This document shows, one piece after another, positions 1 to 9,071 of a stretch of 64,000 nt of DNA. A model generated the notes under the pieces. That model saw only the letters and a program-made list of their open reading frames with translations, was not told where the DNA came from and made no database searches. The stretch spans positions 1 to 64,000 of the forward strand of contig CAZNPL010000020.1 in NCBI GenBank assembly GCA_964574815.1, in the 5' to 3' direction. Within the stretch, counting starts at the first letter, position 1. Each line of letters starts with the position of its first letter. The position numbers and the translations under genes are program-made. Source of the stretch: CAZNPL01 sp964574815 (GTDB taxonomy: Bacteria; Planctomycetota; Phycisphaerae; UBA1845).

Positions 1-221
1 CGGGCCGCCAGGGCGCGAAAACCCAGCTGCGCTCGCTTAATTTGGGGCTAGGGGGCCATAATGAGCCAGCCGCGCGCCGCCCCGCACCCCTTGGGCTCAT
101 CACCTTGCGCGCACGACACTCGTCGCGTCATGGGATGCGCCGGATAAATTACCTGCCGACCGCTGTACCGTTATGGAACCCAAGGTCTAACGAGGAGCAG
201 GAGGATATCAAGTGACCCCGG

Positions 222-1739
222 TTGATGCCCGACCCATGTACTACGGGCGAGGAACCTGCGGCTCAAGTAGGGCCGGAGGAATGGAAGGCCCCCGGCGCGC
301 AGATGTCCCGAAACGACCGCAAAACTCATCTTTTCAAGCAAGTCGGACTGGTCATTGCAGCCCAGATCGGATGCCTGGCAATCGGCTTGTGGGTCCAACA
401 CTGCTACGTCTACTCGAGCCTGCGTTACGCCGCGGAGAACGCCGCGTGGACCGATTTGGCCGCGGCCGCCAAAGCGGTTATGGAACATCTGAACGAGTTT
501 GCGGGTGACGGCGAAGGGTCGGAGGCACCCGTGACGACGCGGCTCGCCGACGTCATCCGCGACCACACCTTTCTTTCCGGGGCACAGGTTACGCTGGTGG
601 ACGGTGGTTGGCGCGTCATCGAGGACTGGCCGGCCGTCAGGAGAGGCCACGCGCCGCCGAAGCGGCTGTCGGGCCAAATCCGATTGAAGACATTACCTGA
701 ACGGTCCGACCTGATCCCGAACGGGCGGGCGGCAATGGCGCGCCTTTCCGACGGCGAACACTTTGTGGTTGCCCGCGAATTGCCGGACAACTCCGGTCAC
801 GTTCTGCTGCACCTCCCTGTTGCTCATATCAAAAACGAGATTCAAACCGGTCTTCGATCGCTTCCGGCGGTTGGATGGATGTCGTTGGTCTGGACAGGGG
901 CCCTGTTGAGCATCGCGGTGTACATGATTCTCTCGCGGCTTTTCGAGCAGCAGGAACGTGACCGCCGAATCGCCGAGACGAAGTCGCTTCGCCGCATTCA
1001 GTCGCTGGTTCGGACACGTGACGCGGTCATCTTCGGGTTGGCGAAACTCGCCGACTCCCGCGATCCGGAAACCGGCGATCACCTTGAGCGGATATCACTC
1101 TATTCCTCAACGCTTGCCTCGCTGCTGCGCCGCCACCCGAGATACGCGGATAAGGTGACGGCCAGCTTCGTGCGGACAATCGGCATCAGCTCGGTCCTCC
1201 ACGACATCGGCAAGGTGGGCATCAGCGACAGCGTGCTGCGCAAACCCGGCCGGCTCACCGATGCCGAACGCGCCCACATGAAGACCCACACAGTGATCGG
1301 CGGCGAGTGCCTGCGCGACATCGAACAACGGCTGGGCAGCTCGAACTTCCTTCAGATGGCCCGCGAGATCGCCTTCTCGCACCATGAGCGATGGGACGGC
1401 AGCGGCTACCCGTTCGGGCTCGCCGAGGACAACATCCCGCTGTCGGCTCGAATCGTCGCCCTTGTCGATGTCTATGATGCGCTCTCGTCGAAGCGCGTCT
1501 ACAAGGATGCGCTTCCGCACGTTCAGTGCGTGGAGATCATACGAGCGGGACAGGGCAGCCACTTCGACCCGGATCTCGCGGAGATCTGGCTGGAGAACGC
1601 AGGACGCTTTCGTGAGATCGCCCGGCGGTATGTCAGAGACACCGAAGTGGTCGCCCCAGCCGGAACTGACGGTCGGGACAAGGCGACGGGCCGCGTCGAT
1701 GAACAGTTGGTTCCGGCGATGGCCGTGGAGGAGCGCTGA
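222..1739 (+). CDS. Membrane-anchored HD-GYP cyclic-di-GMP phosphodiesterase
   Basis: Likely hydrolyses cyclic di-GMP at the inner face of the membrane. Residues about 41-60 and 217-237 are hydrophobic segments flanking a ~155-residue extracytoplasmic sensor region without a family I can name. After a short charged linker comes an HD-GYP domain (about 265-465) with intact signature residues: HDIGK (327-331), HHERWDGSGYP (387-397) and DVYDAL (416-421). The start is uncertain: TTG 222, ATG 225 or ATG 303 (MSRNDRKTH) are all in frame. A purine-rich GAGGAGCAGGAGG lies just before the first two, while 303 gives a more usual cytoplasmic leader. The next gene, 68 bp downstream on the same strand, is a degenerate relative, so the two may act together. 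Confidence 0.85.
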   Translation: MMPDPCTTGEEPAAQVGPEEWKAPGAQMSRNDRKTHLFKQVGLVIAAQIGCLAIGLWVQHCYVYSSLRYAAENAAWTDLAAAAKAVMEHLNEFAGDGEGSEAPVTTRLADVIRDHTFLSGAQVTLVDGGWRVIEDWPAVRRGHAPPKRLSGQIRLKTLPERSDLIPNGRAAMARLSDGEHFVVARELPDNSGHVLLHLPVAHIKNEIQTGLRSLPAVGWMSLVWTGALLSIAVYMILSRLFEQQERDRRIAETKSLRRIQSLVRTRDAVIFGLAKLADSRDPETGDHLERISLYSSTLASLLRRHPRYADKVTASFVRTIGISSVLHDIGKVGISDSVLRKPGRLTDAERAHMKTHTVIGGECLRDIEQRLGSSNFLQMAREIAFSHHERWDGSGYPFGLAEDNIPLSARIVALVDVYDALSSKRVYKDALPHVQCVEIIRAGQGSHFDPDLAEIWLENAGRFREIARRYVRDTEVVAPAGTDGRDKATGRVDEQLVPAMAVEER

Positions 1740-1807
1740 CGCGGGGCATAGCGCCGCCGGGTAAGTGGCTCCGGCGGTCTTCTCTCTGCCCGGCCTCGAT
1801 AACCCTC

Positions 1808-2788
1808 GTGGTCAAGGACGCACGCATGATTGCGACAAAGACCAAGAAAGAACGAAGGACGTTTGAGGTCCTTTTGATCCTGGTGGTCCTGGGAATGACC
1901 TCCCTGCTCTATCAGATGGGCGGGCACAAAATGGTCATTCTCAACCTCTTTTTCCTGCCGGTCGTGCTGAGCGGCTACTTTCTCGGCCGCAGCAGCGCCG
2001 GGACGCTGGCCATGTTCTCGGCCGTGGCCGTGACGATCGTCATCGCGCTGGATTCGAGGGGGTTTGCGTCGTACACGTCGCCGGTCGTCATCGGGCTGGT
2101 GGTGACGGTCTGGGCCGGCGTGCTCGGATTGACGGCCCTGCTGGTGGGCACGTTATGCGACGAGCGGGCGGCGAAAGTCAAAGAGTTGCACGCGGCTTAC
2201 GTCGGGGTCGTCGAGGTGCTGGCCAAGTACCTTCAAAGCGCCAACCCCCGGGCCAAGATCCGCTCTGTCCGATGCGCCGAGCTGAGTCAGCAGGTGGCGG
2301 AGAAGATGCGACTTTCGCAAAAGGAAGTCGACGACATTCGCGTCGGTGCACTGCTCTACGACATGAGCAATGTCGAGATCACCACGAAACTGATCAGCAA
2401 AGCCGTCGACACGATCGAGGCGCATTCAGGGGCGCATCGACACACGTTTCAAGGCATGGATCTGGTCCACTCGCTGGAGCCGGTATTGAGTGGCGCCGTT
2501 CCCCTACTGATGAACCAGGACGACGCCGTCCATGATTGCCTGGCGCGGGAAGAGGGCGATCACGTGTCGATCCCGTTGGGGGCGAAGATTATCCGCGCGG
2601 TTCGCGCCTTTGATGAGCTCACCTCGGACGAAAGCAGCGGACTGCCGCTGAGTCCGCGTGACGCCATCGCCGCCATGCGGCGCGATGTATCGGCGAAATA
2701 CTCCGACCGGGTCCTTCGCGCCCTGGAGCGAGCTGTACTGGACCAGCGCGATCTGGCCAGCCGAGAACCCGCGTTCAGTGCGTCCTGA
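1808..2788 (+). CDS. Degenerate HD-GYP-like membrane protein
   Basis: Four hydrophobic segments (about residues 19-38, 42-60, 64-82, 92-115) precede a soluble domain that follows the HD-GYP fold pattern. Where an active protein has LHDIGKVGI this one reads LLYDMSNVE (182-190), so the metal-binding His, the Gly and the Lys are gone, and no HHE or GYP motif follows. I infer a catalytically dead domain used for binding or regulation, probably paired with the active HD-GYP protein just upstream. Start is GTG 1808 or, as likely, ATG 1826 (MIATKTKKE). Confidence 0.7.
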   Translation: MVKDARMIATKTKKERRTFEVLLILVVLGMTSLLYQMGGHKMVILNLFFLPVVLSGYFLGRSSAGTLAMFSAVAVTIVIALDSRGFASYTSPVVIGLVVTVWAGVLGLTALLVGTLCDERAAKVKELHAAYVGVVEVLAKYLQSANPRAKIRSVRCAELSQQVAEKMRLSQKEVDDIRVGALLYDMSNVEITTKLISKAVDTIEAHSGAHRHTFQGMDLVHSLEPVLSGAVPLLMNQDDAVHDCLAREEGDHVSIPLGAKIIRAVRAFDELTSDESSGLPLSPRDAIAAMRRDVSAKYSDRVLRALERAVLDQRDLASREPAFSAS

Positions 2789-2832
2789 CGATCGCGGCAT
2801 GAGTCCCCGGAACGTATCACGTCATCAATGAC

Positions 2833-2876
2833 GGGTGTCACTGGTGCGCCTCGCGCAGATCCGCCGGTGTTTTGCC
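2833..2876. repeat. Palindromic interspersed repeat, family A, copy 1
   Basis: A diverged copy of an element also found at 13802-13840 and 33865-33909. All share CACTGGT, a CCGCCTC-type centre and CCGCC(A/G)GTG. This copy lies between two converging genes. The other two copies contain the hairpin TCCGCCTCAGGCGGA; here the centre has decayed. Confidence 0.7.
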
Positions 2877-2963
2877 TCCCTTCAACCGCGCTTGGCACAA
2901 GAGCCACCCGGGTCAGGCACGCGGCAACAAGGAAACAACTGCCCTGTGAGTCCACTGAGAATG

Positions 2964-3010
2964 CCAGGGGCAAGCGGAACCGCAATTGGCGCCGCAGCTT
3001 GCCCGTGCTG
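2964..3010. repeat. Hairpin repeat, family B, copy 1
   Basis: Contains the inverted arms GGGCAAGC and GCTTGCCC around CGGAACCGC...GCCGC. It is related to 11105-11160 and 36555-36613. It sits 38 bp past the stop of the minus-strand EF-hand gene and could double as a transcript end. Confidence 0.7.
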
Positions 3011-3048
3011 TTCTCCCCGTCGGCGGTAGCGGCGCCAATACGGCCGCG

Positions 3049-5571
3049 CTACGGCACCACCGCCGGGACCAGCGTCAGCAGCTCGAACGCCATATTGGGC
3101 CCGCCGCAGGCAGGCGGGGCCGCCGCACTCCACGGGCCGTACAGAAACTGACTCTCCAGCCCGATCGAGAGGCTGCTCGTCAGCGGCGCTCTGGCGCGCA
3201 TTATGTTGTCCGTCGTGTGCCATGCCCAGAAGTCGCCGGTCGCCGCCGACGCCGTCGCCTGCTCGATGCACGCGCCGGTCTCCGAATCTTCAACAAAAAG
3301 CACTCCGGTCACGGCCTGTATATCGAGATCGTAGACGACGTTCGGCGCAGTTACGAGGAAGTCGGGCCTGGCCGGTCCGTCCGGGACGGCGTGCACCAGA
3401 CAGCAGTCGGCCAGTTCCACGGTGTACCGTGAGAACGACGGGGCGTCGCACGATTGCTGGTCGGTGACGGCCGCGTGGTCGACGTTCCTGGTGTCACAGA
3501 AATAGACGCCCAGCGCTTCGGCCTCCGGCGATCCGGCGGTCAAGGCCTCATGGAAGCTGATGAACCAGCCGGAGACGTCGGGTTCGCCGGTAAGGCAGAG
3601 ACTCAGATCGTAGGCTTCCGAGACCAGAGATCCGTCGATGTCCTCGAGGATGTGCAGTCCGGCTCCTTCCTCGCCATGGCTCATCCACAGAAACTGGCAG
3701 TTGTCCAACGTGTCGTTGGCCCGGATCGAGACCCACCCCGACTCGAGATCACAACAGGCCCCCAGATCGACGGCGTACTCATACAAAGAGAATCCGCTGT
3801 ACGTTAGACCGGTATCGACCTTGGTCGGCGCCAAGGTGTAAGAGCATACCACGTCCTCCAGATCCGGTTCCCCGAAGAAATCGCTGTAGAATGTGATCTC
3901 ATATGTGTCGGGCGCCTTGTCGCAGGCACTGAAGCCGCTGCCGTCGTTGAACGCGTTCAAGCCCCACCAGTGGATGTCACAGACCGGAGCGGTGAGGCTC
4001 TGAAACGACTCAAACCGCGTGAGCGGACCTTCGAACCATCCGGCGTCGGATGCGCCGGCCACCCAGGCGTTGACGGGTAACGTCGGGGTTTGACCCAGCA
4101 GCGAGTCCTCGGCCGGGCACTCCGGAGGCGGCGGCGGTTCGCCGCACAGAAACGCCGCGTCCTCGGCGCACAGCTCGTCCCAAAATCCCGGGTTGCCGGC
4201 CGTGTCCGGTGCGCCGCAGCAGAACGGATCGTTGGCACAGACGGTCTCGCAGCACTCAACGTCTTCACATCCGGGCGTGCCGTTGGCGACGAAGCAGTCG
4301 CCGTTGCCGGGGCCGCACACTTCCGGTGCCTCGGTGACGTCGATGGTATAGTTACCGCATTCCAGTCCTGGAAATGCAACCTGGTCGTTGGTTCCATCGA
4401 CGACGATGTAGTACGTGGTGCCCGCCACCATCGGAACCTGCGACAGTGATGAAACCAGCACGAACTCGATGCTCGGCGTCAGACAGAAATCCTCATTGCA
4501 TGCGATCTGCGTGCCCGACTGCATGGTGTCGGGGCAGACTCCCTCGTACACGTAGAGCTTCGTGTCGTAAGCCGAGTTTCCGCACAAGGAGATGTCAACG
4601 CTCACGTTCGTAGCGGGCGTAAAACTGTACACCACGTCGGGAGAACCGGGGAAATCTACCGCGGGATCGCAGATCTCGTCGTAGTCATCCGTAAACGAGC
4701 ACGTGTTCCCGCTGTCGCTGAAAGGCAGGGTCGATATGACCGTGGCCGTGTCGCACGTATCGCCACCGACAAGCGGCACAGTCGCTGACGCCGCACCGGC
4801 GACCGGCTCTGTTGTCGTGGCGGCCGAACGCAGCTCGGCGCGCGCGATCCGTGCATCGCTCGCCCTGATCGAGGGACCACTGCTGGCAATTTGAATCGTC
4901 CCCTTGGCGGAGCTTGCGGAAGCCGTGGCGGAAGCGGCCGGGGGCTCCAACTGCCGTCCCCACCATCGGACCGTTGTGATCGCCCGCTGAACCGGCAGTG
5001 AGAAATCATCCGCCAGAACCACGTTGGGAACATCGTCGCTCCAGTCGATATTCGAGGGCACGTTGGCGTCGTTGCCGTCGGGCCTCTGTGCGGCCAAGGC
5101 CGCTCGGCTGTCGCATTCATCAAGCTGCCCGTTCTGATTCAGATCGCGGCCCGTTCCCTGAGCGAGCTCCTCGGCGTCGGGAATGCCGTTGCCGTTGCAG
5201 TCCTTTCCGAGGAAGTTCGCCTGGAACTCTCCAAAATCGAGCAGGTCGAACACCCCGTCCCCGTTGAAGTCGAACGCGCCGCAGCCGGCGCCGGTGGGGT
5301 CGTCCACGCATGCGAGAAAGCCCACCAACTCTTCAAGAAAGAACCCCAGCCCAGCAGCATCGAGCGTGGCCACAGACGGCGGCGCTTGTTGTTCGATGCT
5401 CGCGTCCTGGTTGGCCCGTTTAGCGCGCAGCTTGCTCAGCCGCGCGTTATCCTCGCTCGACGAGCCGGCGCCTTGCGCCGCCCACGTCCCGGATAAGCCG
5501 AATCCTGACCCAATGAGCAGAGCCAGCCCGAATGCGGCCGCAGCCGCAAAGAACGGCGATTTCCTTGTCAC
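3049..5571 (-). CDS. Large secreted protein with dockerin-like EF-hands and PPC-like domain
   Basis: About 840 residues, exported. GTG 5571 is chosen because GGGGGAG sits 7 nt upstream and a signal peptide (hydrophobic residues about 8-30, ending near TWAAQ) begins at once; longer in-frame starts add a non-signal leader. Residues about 100-155 hold Ca-binding repeats (FDFNGDGVFDLLDFGEFQ, then DCNGNGIPDAEEL and DLNQNGQLDECD), typical of planctomycete surface proteins. Residues about 255-410 resemble a PPC-type beta domain (GDTCDTATVI...YYIVVDG). It is followed by a Cys-rich block (CEDVECCETVCANDPFCC) and two beta-rich segments. No catalytic site is evident; a surface or matrix role is inferred. 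It stands alone between converging and diverging neighbours. Confidence 0.8.
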   Translation of the reverse strand: MTRKSPFFAAAAAFGLALLIGSGFGLSGTWAAQGAGSSSEDNARLSKLRAKRANQDASIEQQAPPSVATLDAAGLGFFLEELVGFLACVDDPTGAGCGAFDFNGDGVFDLLDFGEFQANFLGKDCNGNGIPDAEELAQGTGRDLNQNGQLDECDSRAALAAQRPDGNDANVPSNIDWSDDVPNVVLADDFSLPVQRAITTVRWWGRQLEPPAASATASASSAKGTIQIASSGPSIRASDARIARAELRSAATTTEPVAGAASATVPLVGGDTCDTATVISTLPFSDSGNTCSFTDDYDEICDPAVDFPGSPDVVYSFTPATNVSVDISLCGNSAYDTKLYVYEGVCPDTMQSGTQIACNEDFCLTPSIEFVLVSSLSQVPMVAGTTYYIVVDGTNDQVAFPGLECGNYTIDVTEAPEVCGPGNGDCFVANGTPGCEDVECCETVCANDPFCCGAPDTAGNPGFWDELCAEDAAFLCGEPPPPPECPAEDSLLGQTPTLPVNAWVAGASDAGWFEGPLTRFESFQSLTAPVCDIHWWGLNAFNDGSGFSACDKAPDTYEITFYSDFFGEPDLEDVVCSYTLAPTKVDTGLTYSGFSLYEYAVDLGACCDLESGWVSIRANDTLDNCQFLWMSHGEEGAGLHILEDIDGSLVSEAYDLSLCLTGEPDVSGWFISFHEALTAGSPEAEALGVYFCDTRNVDHAAVTDQQSCDAPSFSRYTVELADCCLVHAVPDGPARPDFLVTAPNVVYDLDIQAVTGVLFVEDSETGACIEQATASAATGDFWAWHTTDNIMRARAPLTSSLSIGLESQFLYGPWSAAAPPACGGPNMAFELLTLVPAVVP

Positions 5572-6039
5572 GATGATGCTCCCCCAGTTTCGTGTGAGCT
5601 TCGATTTCCCCGCCAATACTTCACTCGGTGTGGATGAGGCCGACCCATGAAAGCTCGGCGCAACGACCCCGGAGCGGTTAGGCGGCGCGCTTCCCGCGCG
5701 GGCAGGGGACCAGCCCCCTCCCCTATTGCCTAAGGATAGCCGCCCAACAAGGGCTCTGTCTACCGCGCCTCGAATCCGCCGGTGCGTCGACAAGATCCGT
5801 AAGTGCCGGTAATCAAAGCGGTTATGCTCCAGGATCCGCCCTGTTGATTTTCCCGCTTTGCCGCCACAGGGACGGCAGAGCGGATATCAGCGGACGTACC
5901 GCACCCGGAGCTCGCTCGCGTTGCGGCCGTACGCTCAGCCGGAGGTAAATCGTGGACGGCCGGGAATTGGGACGTTAAAAAGCTCACCTTGCCGGTTCGG
6001 TGCTGCAAGGAACCAGTGGTCACGTGGGAGTGGGTCGCT
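5572..6039. other. Divergent intergenic region
   Basis: About 470 bp between the minus-strand EF-hand gene and the plus-strand SDR gene. It must hold promoters for both, but I found no convincing promoter, RNA gene or further coding sequence in it. Confidence 0.5.
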
Positions 6040-6837
6040 ATGGAATCTGACGATCTTCGAGGAAGACAAGCCTTGGTCTGCGGCAGCTCCCAGGGTATCG
6101 GACGGGCCTGCGCCTTCGAACTCGCCCGGCGGGGAGCGGGCGTGACGCTGATCGCCCGGAACGAGGATGCGCTGCGCCAAGTCCGCGACAACCTGCCGGC
6201 CGAAGCCGTCCAATCGCACCAATTCCTGGTCGCAGACTTTTCCCAGCCCGATAAGGTGCGTTCGGTGGTGGCCGGGCACATCGAAGCCGCGGGGCACCAT
6301 CACATCCTGCTGAACAACACCGGTGGCCCGCCCGGCGGACCGATCGTGGATGCGTCGCCCGACGAGTTTCACAACGCGTTCACCGCCCATCTGATCTGCA
6401 ACCAACTGCTCGTGCAGACGCTTGTGCCGGGCATGAAGGCCGACGGCTATGGCCGCATCGTCAATATCATTTCGACTTCCGTGATCCAGCCGATCAGCGG
6501 CCTGGGGGTATCAAACACCATCCGCGGTGCCGTCGCCCAATGGGCCAAAACCACGGCGAGCGAGCTCGGTCCGCACGGCATCACGGTCAACAACGTCCTG
6601 CCGGGCTACACGGCCACTCAGCGGCTGCAATCGCTGATCGACAAGATCGCCGCCGGCCGCGGCGTGATGCCCGAGGAGCTCGTCCGCCAGATGGAAGCGT
6701 CGGTACCCATGGGCCGATTCGCCGAGCCCGAAGAGATCGCAGCCGTTGTAGGCTTCCTCGCCGCCCCGGCCGCGTCGTACATCAGCGGCGCAAACATCCC
6801 GGTAGACGGAGCCCGCCTCGCCGCCCGCGGCATCTGA
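6040..6837 (+). CDS. SDR-family oxidoreductase with atypical active site
   Basis: A 265-residue short-chain dehydrogenase/reductase with an N-terminal Rossmann motif (GSSQGIGRA, residues 14-22) and a C-terminal PVDG signature, as in FabG-like enzymes. The usual NNAG is NNTGGPPGG. The catalytic Tyr-x-x-x-Lys is replaced: the segment reads GLGVSNTIRGAVAQW, giving Ser and Arg at those positions. This SxxxR form recurs in a divergent SDR subfamily annotated as 3-oxoacyl-ACP reductase-like, so it may be a real subclass rather than decay. ATG 6040 is preceded by GGGAG. Substrate unknown; cytoplasmic, NAD(P)-dependent. Confidence 0.85.
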   Translation: MESDDLRGRQALVCGSSQGIGRACAFELARRGAGVTLIARNEDALRQVRDNLPAEAVQSHQFLVADFSQPDKVRSVVAGHIEAAGHHHILLNNTGGPPGGPIVDASPDEFHNAFTAHLICNQLLVQTLVPGMKADGYGRIVNIISTSVIQPISGLGVSNTIRGAVAQWAKTTASELGPHGITVNNVLPGYTATQRLQSLIDKIAAGRGVMPEELVRQMEASVPMGRFAEPEEIAAVVGFLAAPAASYISGANIPVDGARLAARGI

Positions 6838-6961
6838 CACCACGGATCGAGCGCAGCGCTGCACTTGCTCTTACATCGTCGCTTTCTTTTAGAAGCGCGA
6901 CGCGGGCCATCCCCACATGCGTCAGCGCATGCCCGGACTGGGGCGCTTCGGGTTGGATCCC

Positions 6962-6991
6962 ATGCATGCCCACGCTTGCGTGGGCATGCAT
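6962..6991. repeat. Perfect 30-bp palindrome
   Basis: Two 14-nt arms, ATGCATGCCCACGC and its exact reverse complement, are separated by TT. It lies between the converging SDR and kynB genes, so it could stop transcription from both sides or be a REP-type repeat. Confidence 0.75.
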
Positions 6992-7014
6992 TCGGACAGC
7001 ACCAGGAACACACT

Positions 7015-7635
7015 CTATTCCGCCGGCCGCAGCACCGCCCGCACCGGGCTCGCGTCGAATCCGACCAGCTTCAGCGGCAGGGCGATCAGCTCGTACCGGC
7101 CCTCCGGAACGTCGGCCAGCACCAGCCCCTCCAGGATGGCCATATCGTGTCGCAGACACGCATTGTGCGCGGGCAGATCCTTCGAGTGGAACACATCCAC
7201 GCTCGGCGTGTCGATCCCGATTAGTTTTACGCCGCGGTCGTGCAGCCGGTCGATCAACTCCGCCGTGAGCGCAGCGAAGTCCTCGTTGAAGTTGGTCGAA
7301 TCCGGATAAGTGCCGGTCGCAATCAACATGCGCTCGGTGTCAATCGATGATCGCAGCGCGTCCGGCCCGATGGCAGTCGCGCGCGGCACGTCCACGCGAA
7401 CGACCTGGCAGGGGCCGAGGTAATAGTCCAGGCTTCGCTGCTCGATCGAGGGAGCGGTCTTTCCGTAATGACTCGGGGCGTCGGCGTGCGCACCGGCGTG
7501 AACCGTCGTCCGAAGGGTCGACAGCGTCATGTTGTCGCCGGCCCGCATGTCGGTAAACACCTCGCGCGACAGGGGCGTGTCGCCCGGCCAGACTTTCAGC
7601 AACTCGGTCAACGGCGGTGATATATCGTAAAGCAC
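7015..7635 (-). CDS. kynB: Kynurenine formamidase (cyclase family)
   Basis: A 206-residue metal-dependent hydrolase of the cyclase/KynB family. It would convert N-formyl-kynurenine to kynurenine and formate in tryptophan breakdown. The metal-binding pattern HAGAHADAPSHYG is present near residue 45, and length and the N-terminal DIS.P opening match the family. It starts 27 bp after the kynureninase stop, so the two form an operon for consecutive steps. No tryptophan 2,3-dioxygenase gene is in the window. Confidence 0.88.
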   Translation of the reverse strand: MLYDISPPLTELLKVWPGDTPLSREVFTDMRAGDNMTLSTLRTTVHAGAHADAPSHYGKTAPSIEQRSLDYYLGPCQVVRVDVPRATAIGPDALRSSIDTERMLIATGTYPDSTNFNEDFAALTAELIDRLHDRGVKLIGIDTPSVDVFHSKDLPAHNACLRHDMAILEGLVLADVPEGRYELIALPLKLVGFDASPVRAVLRPAE

Positions 7636-7662
7636 TCGCGGCTCTCCCGATCTGGCGGCGTC

Positions 7663-8961
7663 TTATCCAAGCTGCCGGGCGAGGATCTGTGCAAAGCGCC
7701 AGACTTCGTGATAGGTATTGTAAAGCGGCACCGGTGCGGCCCGGACGACGTCCGGCTCGCGAAAATCGCAGATGACGCCCGCGCGCTCGAAATCGGCCAC
7801 CCGTTCCTTCGCCCGGTCGCGCACCAGGATCGAAAGCTGGCAGCCGCGCTCGTCGGCACCACGCGGCGTGATGACCTCGATCACATCCGACGGCACTTGA
7901 TCGAGCAGATACTCCAGATAGCCCGTCAAGCGCTTGGATTTTTCGCGCAACGCCGGCAGCGTCGCCTCCTCGAAGATCGCCAGCGACGCCCGCAGCGGCG
8001 CCATCGCCAGAATCGGCGGGCAACTCACCTGCCAACCCTCGGCCCCCTCGCGCGGGATGAACTCCGGCTGCAAGTGCATCCGGAAACGCGTGTCAGGATC
8101 ATTCCCCCACCAGCCGCCGAAACGCGGCAGCGAGGTATTCCGCCCGTGCCGCTCGTGCACGAAACAGCCGCCCACCGCGCCGGGGCCGGCGTTGAGATAC
8201 TTGTAGTTGCACCAGACCGCGAAATCGACGCCCCAATCATGAAGCGACAACGGCACGTTGCCGATCGCGTGCGCCAAGTCCAGCCCCACCACGCACCCGG
8301 CCGCCCGCGCCGCCTCCGCGATACGAGCCATGTCGAAAACCTGCCCGGTCAGGAAGCTGATCCCGCCCAACAACACAAGCGCGATCGCGTCACCCTGCTC
8401 GGCCAGCACGCGCTCAAACGCGTCGGTCGGAATCACGTGCTCACCCACCGGCGGCTCCACGATGACCAACCCATCGTCCGGATCGATCCCGTGATGCGCA
8501 AGCTGCGTCCGAGCCGCATACGTGTCCGACGGAAACGCTGCGTGCTCCATCACGATCTTGAATCGCGTCGAAGTCGGTCGGAAGAACGTGGCCATCATGA
8601 AGTGCAGATTGGCCGTCAGGGTGTTCATCACGACGACCTCGTCAGGCCGCGCGCCCGCCAGCTTCGCCAGCGGCTCCTGAAAGTGCTCCTGATACGTATA
8701 CCAGTGCGTCTTGCCCTCGAAGTAGCCCTCGACGCCGAGCCGCGCCCACTCCCCTAACTCCTCCTCGATTGCGGCCCGCGCAGTCTTGGGCTGCAAGCCG
8801 AGCGAGTTGCCCAGCAGGTAGATCAGCTCCCGCCCGTCGCGGCAGGGGATGAGAAACCGGCCTCGAAACGACTGAAGCGGGTCGGACGCATCGAGTTCCT
8901 TCGCAAAGGACTCGTGGCCGCGGTACTCAATATCGCCGGCCGATGTCACGTAAGGACTCAT
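7663..8961 (-). CDS. kynU: Kynureninase
   Basis: A 432-residue PLP enzyme (aminotransferase class V fold) that cleaves kynurenine to anthranilate and alanine. The PLP-lysine region reads VWCNYKYLNAGPGAVGG, and NSLGLQP near the N-terminus is characteristic of kynureninase. ATG 8961 is chosen; AGGGAGG lies unusually tight against it, so GTG at codon 5 is an alternative, and a GTG at 9006 would give a longer form. It is first in an operon with kynB. Confidence 0.92.
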   Translation of the reverse strand: MSPYVTSAGDIEYRGHESFAKELDASDPLQSFRGRFLIPCRDGRELIYLLGNSLGLQPKTARAAIEEELGEWARLGVEGYFEGKTHWYTYQEHFQEPLAKLAGARPDEVVVMNTLTANLHFMMATFFRPTSTRFKIVMEHAAFPSDTYAARTQLAHHGIDPDDGLVIVEPPVGEHVIPTDAFERVLAEQGDAIALVLLGGISFLTGQVFDMARIAEAARAAGCVVGLDLAHAIGNVPLSLHDWGVDFAVWCNYKYLNAGPGAVGGCFVHERHGRNTSLPRFGGWWGNDPDTRFRMHLQPEFIPREGAEGWQVSCPPILAMAPLRASLAIFEEATLPALREKSKRLTGYLEYLLDQVPSDVIEVITPRGADERGCQLSILVRDRAKERVADFERAGVICDFREPDVVRAAPVPLYNTYHEVWRFAQILARQLG

Positions 8962-9071
8962 CCTCCCTAAGGTAAATTGCTCGACAATACCTCCAAAGGC
9001 CGCCACACTGACCCCGGCCTTGCTGGCCTTCAGCGTGACAAATCCGTCTCCCGGCCGCCGTTGCCCCGCGA

